Shown: one piece after another, positions 56,784 to 64,000 of the stretch
Numbering within the stretch: the first letter of the stretch is position 1
How the letters are laid out: each line of letters opens with the position of its first letter
From: Sialis fuliginosa
Taxonomy: Eukaryota; Arthropoda; Insecta; Megaloptera; Sialidae
NCBI GenBank assembly: GCA_961205875.1
Contig: OY540812.1
Span: forward strand, 21,266,001-21,330,000
Reading direction: 5' to 3'
DNA: 64,000 bases
Program-made: the position numbers and the translations under genes
The notes under the pieces: model-generated
What the model was told of the DNA's origin: nothing
Seen by the model: only the letters and a program-made list of their open reading frames with translations
The model's database searches: none

Positions 56784-58490
56784 GAGTATTGATTACAATT
56801 AAAAATTGTGATAGTCTTCAAAAGTATAAATTGAATTAATATGAGATGGCCATAAAAACATTACGAATGTATAGCTTTTAGATTTTAATAAAAATTATAT
56901 AATAATTTAGTTATTTATTTTAAGTGCTGGAAATAAATCAATAGCCAATTACATTTGTGCTCAAGATAACTTAAATAAAGATTATTCAAAACTTTTGAAA
57001 AATTTGTATCTCTTTTGAATCAAAAGAGATACAAATTTTTATTTTATTTTTCAATTCTGAAACATTAAAATTGTATATGGCATTTTAAACATCAAAAGCA
57101 ATGTTTAATAGATTTTTCTTCAGATATTTAACTTTAAAGCGAACTATTTTTTTATATAAGCTTAAAAATTTTAATTAAAATATTTTAACTGGTTATGCAT
57201 AAATATATATATATATGGTTTATTTATTCATTTTAATAAATATAACATTGCATTTTACATTACAATTTAGAGATTAAGAATTGTTTCAGTAGAAAAAAAT
57301 TCTAAGAATTTAATATTTCTTTTTATAAAAATAGAAAGTTCATGATATCGATGTTGAATGAAATAGAACCATTGATTAAAAAATATACATATTTTATTTA
57401 CTTATGACTACACATTTTCAGAATTACAACTACATCTTTCGAGAGAACAATGAACTAATAATAATTCTTCTAGTCATGGCTTACAGCGCCATCTATAAAC
57501 GGCGGTGCGCAGCGTTTTTAAATTCAGTTATAATATAAAATGGTATTAAAACGTAGATTCAAACCATAAATATTTAATATTTGAATCTGGCTTTCGTTGA
57601 TTAAAGCTATCTGTAAATATGTGTGTACTTTGTCAACGCATAGAATCCGCCGTTATTAAAAAAACTTCCTGTAATCTTGTTGAAGTAAAACTTATTTTTC
57701 ATGGTACACGATAAAATAGAGTGAAGTTAAAATTTATACCATTATCAGAAATATATTTTTACTTTTTTATAAATAGTTTTTCTTTCAACATATTCATAGA
57801 TACATGAAATGTACTGTATAATAAAGTATAGTGAAAAAATTCGAACTCAAAAATTTCTCTCAGAATAAGACGTTAAACATAAAATATGTATCACACTTCT
57901 ATCCTTTGTCATTTTTAACTTACAGCATCTCAAAAATAGATTCAGGGAAGGTAAAATTGGAAATTTTCATCAAAATTTTGAGTTCGAAAAAAAATGTTTT
58001 TTTATATAGAAACCTACCATATATTGCACGACTAGTAACTAGCCGTATTAGTTTTTGACGTAGCAAAAAAATTTTACAACGTAGACTTTTTTTCAATACC
58101 GATAGACAATTAAATATTTTTGTCGTGCTTAAATCTTTTTTGTCATGCTTAATATGTGTTAGTTATTTCTTTTTACTAAAAACATTTTCTCAGTATTTTT
58201 ATACTTTAATCAAACAATGAATATCCATTGCTCGGACCACTGGATTTTTCCTGTTTTACGTCGGTGTTTTTTGCCCTTGGTTATTGTTATCAACCACTTT
58301 TAATGCATTTTGATTAAATAGGTGATTTCCGTTCTCAATAACGACAATTTACAGAAAACTATACCTACGTATTGTCTTAACAATGGTACCGTTATTATAG
58401 AAAGAGATGTATGTGTATACGAGTACCTATATATATTCATAACTTTACAAAAATGAAAATGAAATTCATAGTACATAATCAATACAAATA
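56784..58490. other. AT-rich intergenic DNA
   Basis: It contains the perfect hairpin at 56998-57040 (listed separately) and GCGCCATCTATAAACGGCGG near 57487. No gene is seen; the small plus frame at 57831-58058 has no recognised feature. Confidence 0.4.
56998..57040. repeat. perfect 21-bp inverted repeat with 1-nt spacer
   Basis: AAAATTTGTATCTCTTTTGA, then a single A, then its exact inverse TCAAAAGAGATACAAATTTT. With one more base pair at the outer end it is a 43-nt perfect palindrome able to form a cruciform or a tight hairpin. Confidence 0.95.
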
Positions 58491-59218
58491 TCCCAGGAAA
58501 ATTTTTTAGATCTGAAGTGGTCAAATTCGATCTTGATAGATCTGAATTTTAATACAAAATCATATTTTTTCACTGGTTTTTGATCTGTGGAGACCTGCAA
58601 AGATCTACAAAGATCTCTAAAGATCGTTGTGATCGAGATAAAGATTTTAACGTTGAAATTTTTTTTTTTTTTTTTAATTTCAGTTATTGACCATCGGGTG
58701 TAGCCCCTCAGCCAGACTTGAACTGTATTGTATATTTTTTTTCTAGTGTTTATTTTTATTTCTTATTTATGTTATTATTTTTTTAACGTTATTCTATATT
58801 TTATGTTTTTTTTTTCTATTAGTATTTGCTGACTACCTAATTAATATAGACATCACTTGGAATTTTTGGAGTGATGGATGTGGAGTTTGCTACCGGACCT
58901 GTCGGAGCAACGTTGAAAATTAATTAATTTTTAACGTTATGCCGTGTTAAGACCGAAAAAATAAAACAGCAACATCGTGTCTTTTTGACAAAAGTGCAAT
59001 AAACCCTATGTGTTGCTGTTTTGTTTTCTTTGGTTTAAACACGGCATTTCAACGAACTTCAGAGACCTTTGTAGATCGTTGTAGATCTTTATAGATCGTT
59101 GTGGATCTTTACAGGTCTCCACAGATCAAAAATCAGTGAACAAATATAATTTCGTCTCAAAATGCAGATCTATCAAGATCTGATTTGATCACTTCAGATC
59201 TAAAAATTTTTCCTGGGA
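58491..59218. mobile_element. MITE-like element, 728 bp, TA duplication
   Basis: TCCCAGGAAAATTTTTTAGA at the left and TCTAAAAATTTTTCCTGGGA at the right, each next to TA, give an inverted repeat that continues for about 150 bp (TGAAGTGGTCAAAT, GATAGATCTGAATTTT, TGTGGAGACCTG, AGATCTACAAAGATCTCTAA). The arms are rich in AGATC phrases. The central part is an unrelated AT-rich segment containing a nested hairpin at 58933-59054. No coding frame. Confidence 0.75.
58933..59054. repeat. nested hairpin, ~42-bp arms, pre-miRNA-like size
   Basis: GTTATGCCGTGTTAAGACCG then AAATAAAACAGCAACA pairs with TGTTGCTGTTTTGTTTTCTT then TGGTTTAAACACGGCAT, with a few mismatches and a loop of about 35 nt. The overall length of ~120 nt and imperfect pairing resemble a miRNA precursor, but equally a very small MITE. 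Confidence 0.6.
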
Positions 59219-60794
59219 TATTAATCTGTAGCCTCTGTTTATAGTCTACAAAACCGAAAAACATCTAAAAAAATTTAAGGGTTCGGTTTCAATATACATT
59301 TTTTAATAGGGTCGGTTCTGGTTCCGATTACAAAAAACATTTTTTAGAACCCCGATTCCGATTTTTTTCCCATGCAAGATCATTCATCATTAAATTGGTC
59401 GTATCTATCTACAGCCAGCTAAAACCCAAAGTTCTCTCTCCAGACGAGGATTACTTAATGGAATAGATCCTGGGTAATTAGGGCAAGTGATATTCATGAA
59501 ACCCATATTTTTAAATTAATAAAACTATTTTTTAACAAAAAAACTCACCTGTAAAATGCAATCCGCTATGCAGATAAACCTATTAAAAAATTTATAAATA
59601 ATTTAACCTAACCTTCCCTTTTTAGGGGTTGAATTTCGGAGTATCCTTTCTTAAAGGGGCTTACGTCATTAAAGGAAATACCCATAAAATTTCATATGCC
59701 GTGAATGAGGACAAACTGTTAGAAATAATTTGTTTACCCATATTAGGGTTGAACATTCAAATATTCCTATACGCGTGTATTTTTATTTTAATATAAAAGT
59801 ATTTTACCTGAAATTCACTTTTATAATATAATTTAAACAATTATATTTAAAAAGTTTAACACCTTTTTTTCCTCTCGTAGGGATTGATTTGAAAAATCAC
59901 TTCTTAGTGGGTGCTTACGCCATAAATGGAATTCACTTATTTTGGTCCAGATTAAAAAAACTTTTAAACGAAAAATTTACATAATTTCTAATCATGATAT
60001 AAATAATATTAAAATAAATAAATATTTATATCATATTCAGAAAGTAGTTGTTACATATTATTACATACGTAATCATTATAACATATATTAATCTACCAAT
60101 TATAAGTTAATAATAACAGTTATATATAGAATGTATTACAATTTTCTTTGAATTCAACTTAGCTTTTAGGCAACTGTAATATATTATTTCTACAAACGTT
60201 ACTAAATAAGTTAATAATAGTAGTAATAATAACTATCGCTTGATATTTTGTTATGTTTGTATTTATGATATAATTAAAACCGTCATAAATTGATTTAAAA
60301 AAATAACCACAATAAATATGTTCTTGCCAATATATGGAAGGATGTGGGAAAATAAATTTAGACATAAATAATCGATTGCTTAAAGAAGTTTTAATTGGTC
60401 TGAGGTTGTAATAATTCCATAAAATTAATTATATTTAACTTTATTTAATTGATTTACATATTTATCTAAAAGAAAACTTTGTTTTAATAAAAATTAAATT
60501 TGCGAAATATTATTTAATTAGTCATAGTTAATACACGTATTTTCCAAAAGTATTTTATATTAATTACTTACATATATTTTTGTTACTAACAATAAATTTT
60601 AATTATTACTAATTTGATGTGCATAATAATAAAAATTACCATTAAATAAAATATTGGCAAATTTTTGGAATGAAATAATTGCATTGCAATAGGTACACTA
60701 AAATCATATTTTTAAGAAAGTTTAATGATTATTTTACTAAGAAAAAAAATAATTTCCGAGTTCTTAAAATCAGGAAAAATCTTAGAATCAAAAT
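59219..60794. other. AT-rich intergenic DNA with old repeat phrases
   Basis: 59280-59360 has GGTTCGG/GGTTCCGATT composition. 59625-59710 (TTAGGGGTTGAATTTCGGAG, CTTTCTTAAAGGGGCTTACG) and 59875-59935 (TAGGGATTGATTTGAAAAAT, CTTAGTGGGTGCTTACG) are two diverged copies of one repeat block. No gene is seen. Confidence 0.45.
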
Positions 60795-60817
60795 TATATA
60801 TATATATATATATATAT
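60795..60817. repeat. (TA)n microsatellite, left of palindrome
   Basis: An uninterrupted TA tract directly abuts the outer end of the left palindrome arm (GAGCATTTCC). Confidence 0.95.
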
Positions 60818-62586
60818 GAGCATTTCCAGTAGTTTTTTAAAAAACAGGGCGCACGTATGTCACCGATTTTGCTCCCAATTTTTTTTCTCAAAGTACATAT
60901 CAAAAAAACATGTTTCCCAAAATCTTTTCCCCCCGCCCCCTTTTTTGGCCGAATTACGATTTTTTGAACTTTTGAAATCGAGCGAAATTAGACTTTTTTT
61001 GATAGTACCTTATTTTTCAAAATTTTTTTCGTTTTCTTCGTTTTTTGTTGATCTTTCATTTGAAATCGATTTCAGAGCCGAATATTCAATTTTAGCCGAA
61101 TGCGGTACCAAAACATTAAGTTTGATTTTTTGTAAAAATAGTCGATTTTGCAATTGCCGCCAAATATTTTGGTTTCAACCAAAATACTTCCAATAAAGGT
61201 CATTTTATTCTTTTTTTTATGTAGTTTCCAAATATTTATAGATTTTTTAATTTGGTCAAAAACTTTTAAAGTTACACTTGTTTTAAGATGTCTTATTTTT
61301 CAAAAAGCGCAATATTCACATCATTAAAACTTTTTTCTCTATACTCCAAATTGCACCAAATTTTGGCAAAAGTTTCCTTCCTTTATCCTTAAAACAACCC
61401 TTAAAAAACATTTTTTCATATTGAGCTCCTAAGTGAGATATAATTTTTATAAAACACCTAATTACTCGTGTATTAAAGATAAGAATTTACAGGAATTTTC
61501 AGTGTTTCTGAAATATCGGGGCTCCTGATAATCGAATAAAAAATATACTACTTAATTCGTTATGAAATTCCCTACAAATCTACATAAGTTAATTTTTTTT
61601 AGATTAATTAAAAAACCTATAAAAAAATAAAAGCCGAGCGAGCGCAAGCGAGTCAGTCTTAGAAATGAGTACATATCTATTAAACAAAAAGTTATGAGAC
61701 ACTATAACATTTAAAGTTGTTATTAAATAAATTAGGAATCGATGTACAAAGTTTTTATTTATTTGTAGGTTTTGTAATTAATCTAATTTTTTTTACTTAT
61801 GTAGATTTGTAGGGAATTTCATAACGAATTAAGTGGTATATTTTTTATTCGATTATCAGAAGTCCCAATATTTCAGAAACACTGAAAATTCCTGTAAATT
61901 CTTATCTTTAATACACGAGTAATTAGGTGTTTTATAAAAATTATATCTCACTTAGGAGCTCAATATAAAAAAATGTTTTTTGAGGGTTGTTTTAAGGATA
62001 AAGGAAGGAAACTTTTGCCAAAATTTGGTGCAATTTGGAGTATAGAGAAAAAAGTTTAAATGATGTGAATATAGCGCTTTTTGAAAAATAAGACATCTTA
62101 AAACAAGTGTAACTTTAAAAGTTTTTGACCAAATTAAAAAATCTATAAATATTTGGAAACTACATAAAAAATAGAATAAAATGACCTTTATCGGAAGTAT
62201 TTTGGTTGAAACCAAAATATTTGGCGGCAATTTCAAAATCGACTATTTTTACAAAAAATCAAACTTAATGTTTTGGTACCGCATTCGGCTAAAATTGAAT
62301 ATTCGGCTCTGAAACCGATTTCAAATGAAAGATCAACAAAAAACGAAGAAAATGAGCCCTATAACATGTATAATAAGGGACATTTTGAAAAATAAGGTAC
62401 TATCAAAAAAAGTCTAATTTCGCTCGATTTCAAAAGTTCAAAAAATCGTAATTCGGCCAAAAAGAGGGCGGGGGAAAAAGATTTTGGGAAACATGTTTTT
62501 TTGATATGTACTTTGAGAAAAAAAATTGGGAGCAAAATCGGTGACATACGTTCGCCCTGTTTTTTAAAAAACTACTGGAAATGCTC
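60818..62586. mobile_element. 1.77-kb palindrome inserted in a (TA)n tract
   Basis: The left arm 60818-61619 starts GAGCATTTCCAGTAG and the right arm 61765-62586 ends CTACTGGAAATGCTC. The arms are near-identical in inverse for about 0.8 kb. The main difference is a ~25-bp insertion in the right arm (near 62355-62380, containing GCCCTATAACATGTATAATA). The 145-bp loop holds GCCGAGCGAGCGCAAGCGAG. (TA)n tracts of similar length flank both ends, as expected if the element entered or duplicated a TA microsatellite. The 126-codon frame in the left arm and its partners on the right are Phe/Ser-rich by composition, have no known domain, and I do not call them. Confidence 0.8.
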
Positions 62587-62608
62587 ATATATATATATAT
62601 ATATATAT
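62587..62608. repeat. (TA)n microsatellite, right of palindrome
   Basis: An AT tract directly follows the outer end of the right palindrome arm. It mirrors 60795-60817. Confidence 0.95.
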
Positions 62609-63040
62609 ACATGTACGTACCTATGCATTTATTTTATAGTTGAGTTCAATTTTTACTAAAAATTAAAAAAAAAATTACTTACAAAGAAAGAATTTTAAAT
62701 GTGTATGGAATATTCTGGGAGTATTCAAATCGAAATTACAAAAAAACTTTTCCTCCCATTAGCCAAAATTGAACATACAATGGAGCTAGCCTATGGTAGG
62801 CTAATTGTAAGCCATGATATAGGTGATTTTGCTCAAAGACCATAACCCATATTGATGGATCCTTGTTAGTCTTGTTTCGTAAACATATAAACCGTTTTCT
62901 TTGGTCTCGTCTCGTACACATGAGCAAAATGTAAGTGAGAATGAAACTAAGGCCTATAAAAGTATTTTTTTACGTAAAAAAACATTTTAAATCTTTGAGT
63001 ATAAACAAATGATAATATTATTGTGTCTTTTGTTTTACAG
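62609..63040. other. AT-rich DNA; part of a GACGAGAC-type repeat
   Basis: 62900-62940 contains TTTGGTCTCGTCTCGTACAC, and 63190-63262 contains TTGAGACGAGAACGATATGA and GGCGGCGTGAAACCCTA. These are phrases of the repeat at 13702 and 29146, so 62895-63262 is probably one decayed copy surrounding the exon-like segment. Confidence 0.45.
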
Positions 63041-63127
63041 ACATTAAGGAAACTCTTCACGAAGGAGCTGTCGGTAGAGGACAACATCCAGTCGACATTT
63101 AAAGCTATAACCATACCATACCATTAA
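63041..63127 (+). pseudogene. exon-like segment, 28 codons to stop, unknown protein
   Basis: A good acceptor TTGTGTCTTTTGTTTTACAG ends at 63040. The following frame reads TLRKLFTKELSVEDNIQSTF then KAITIPYH and TAA (63125-63127). Its base use (GAAGGAGCTGTCGGTAGAGG) is much less AT-rich than all the surroundings, as in real exons. However, the 13-bp direct repeat CATTAAGGAAACT occurs at 63042-63054 and again at 63121-63133, so the coding-like 66 bases in between look inserted with a target duplication. It may be a captured exon scrap or a true terminal exon of a gene whose other exons are to the left. I do not recognise the protein. Confidence 0.4.
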
Positions 63128-63262
63128 GGAAACTAGAATGTTGTTGAAATACTAATTATCCTTTAAAATTGAAACTCTTGACTAGACATATAGATAAAGT
63201 TGAGACGAGAACGATATGAGACCGTGAAAAGTTTTATCTCAGTGGGCGGCGTGAAACCCTAT

Positions 63263-63792
63263 TATTTTCCTAAATAAATTGAATCTTGTAGCTAATTATT
63301 ATTTTGATCAAACACTGATTTTAATAGAACAACTAAATGACATATAATGTATTACTAACAATATTTATTTAATGTTTTTGAATATCACCTTTCTTCATTT
63401 AATTTAATCTGTTTGGTGAAACATTAAAAAATAAAAACACATCTGCACACATTGTCAACAATCCAAGGAATTCCCCAATGAGTCATTTATGTTATTCTTC
63501 TAATAATAGTTCTATTCTCGAATCCATCTTATCAGTTTGGCAAAAGAGTACAGACAGACGTAATGATGCATTTTATTATTTTTTACATAAAATATTTAAT
63601 TGACGTAGGAAACTCACGACAGGAAACGTTAATATCATTTCAATGCATTAAAATATAGCTTGGATTTTTCTATGTACACACAACTGAAATGGGGGTTTCA
63701 CGTAATTAATCGCACCAATACAAAAAAAATACATCCGTTGTTATTTTGCGGTTATTTTTTCGTTATCAAGACCTATCCATATTTATTGAAAT
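63263..63792. other. AT-rich intergenic DNA upstream of the right-edge gene
   Basis: No gene or repeat is recognised between the GACGAGAC repeat and the promoter at 63793. It may carry upstream control elements of that gene. Confidence 0.4.
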
Positions 63793-63831
63793 TATATAAA
63801 TATGTGTCACAAATATCCCTACTACTTCAGT
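63793..63831 (+). promoter_or_regulatory. core promoter: TATA box plus TCAGT initiator
   Basis: TATATAAATA (63793-63802) is followed by TTCAGTA with the presumed +1 A at 63829, a spacing of about 30-35 bases, as for arthropod TATA/Inr promoters (TCAGT consensus). It gives a 45-nt 5'UTR to the ATG at 63874. The two motifs and their spacing are seen directly. Activity is inferred. Confidence 0.5.
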
Positions 63832-63873
63832 ATACATTTATAACCAACCGCAAAAACAATAAATTAACTAACT

Positions 63874-64000
63874 ATGTCTGAATCAAAAGTGCCTTCAAAA
63901 GTGTTGTTAAGTGTTGAAGATTTGTCAGACTTCGAACCAGCAAAAAGCAGTTTAAATACTCCCGTAAATGCTGAAGCCAAGAAACCTGCAAAGAAAAAGG
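63874..64000 (+). CDS. N-terminus of a lysine-rich protein (runs off window)
   Basis: The frame starts MSESKVPSKVLLSVEDLSDF, continues EPAKSSLNTPVNAEA and reaches the lysine cluster KKPAKKK at the window edge, open throughout 42 codons. The start is chosen because it is the first ATG after the TATA/Inr promoter, with A at -3. Codon use (GAA GCC AAG, TTC GAA CCA) and the low stop density contrast with the AT-rich DNA before it. The polar, probably disordered N-terminus with an acidic patch (VEDLSDFE) and a basic patch suggests a nucleic-acid-binding or scaffold protein, but no domain is complete and I do not recognise the family. A retroelement or virus-derived frame is not excluded. Confidence 0.55.
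   Translation, partial: MSESKVPSKVLLSVEDLSDFEPAKSSLNTPVNAEAKKPAKKK

Noticed and set aside
60816-61196. 126-codon frame in the left palindrome arm (with partners in the right arm)
   Set aside because: Phe/Ser-rich low-complexity translation, no domain, broken by indels in the partner arm.

Overview
This window is AT-rich eukaryotic DNA, almost certainly from an insect. Three things show this: a spliced beta-tubulin first exon, introns with GT..AG borders, and a dense litter of insect-type transposable elements (hAT, Tc1/mariner-like, Helitron-like and non-LTR). The many hAT-type termini (CAGTGGCGTAG, CAGGGCCGTAACTA) and long C/G runs at element ends remind me of hemipterans such as aphids, but that is a weak inference. 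There are no bacterial operons, CRISPR arrays, rRNA genes or convincing functional tRNA genes.

Protein-coding content is very sparse. (1) On the minus strand, 2895-2951 is the first coding exon of beta-tubulin (MREIVHIQAGQCGNQIGAK, then a GTGAGT donor). Positions 1-2894 are its first intron and 2952-3125 a GC-rich promoter/5'UTR. (2) On the minus strand, 34125-34388 encodes an 87-residue single-pass membrane micropeptide with a good splice acceptor just before its ATG and a probable 5'UTR exon at 34526 and above. (3) On the plus strand at the right edge, a TATA + TCAGT core promoter leads into an ORF starting at 63874 that runs off the window. (4) An exon-like segment at 63041-63127 has a good acceptor and sits between 13-bp direct repeats. 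Decayed coding pieces are a jockey/CR1-like non-LTR retrotransposon C-terminus (53429-53666) and a hAT transposase C-terminal dimerisation segment (30190-30345).

The most striking content is structural. Four kilobase-scale palindromes (long inverted repeats) lie in 64 kb: 8105-11922, 23886-27945, 41448-43153 and 60818-62586. The one at 23886-27945 looks like a Drosophila Foldback element in architecture. Its outer inverted ends are built of ~15-bp tandem repeats. Its inside is a tandem array of ~407-bp units, five in one orientation and about three in the other, and specific unit variants are shared between the two arms. The one at 60818-62586 sits exactly inside a (TA)n microsatellite. Its arms are ~0.8 kb with a 145-bp loop. 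The one at 41448-43153 has ~0.67-kb arms that are nearly identical. A shared core around GGATCCGGCGGGAAAAAT links the 407-bp units, a ~165-bp tandem array at 10060-11100, and a Helitron-like element at 37886-38085.

Around these are many small non-autonomous elements whose boundaries can be read directly. Four hAT-type elements have perfect 8-bp target duplications (15564-15851, 36859-37187, 44729-45567, 56235-56775). Two elements have TA duplications (16778-17194, 58491-59218). One MITE family has three copies (13800, 50313, 55557), and there are about a dozen other inverted-repeat MITEs. The remaining sequence is AT-rich intergenic or intronic DNA in which I see no gene.
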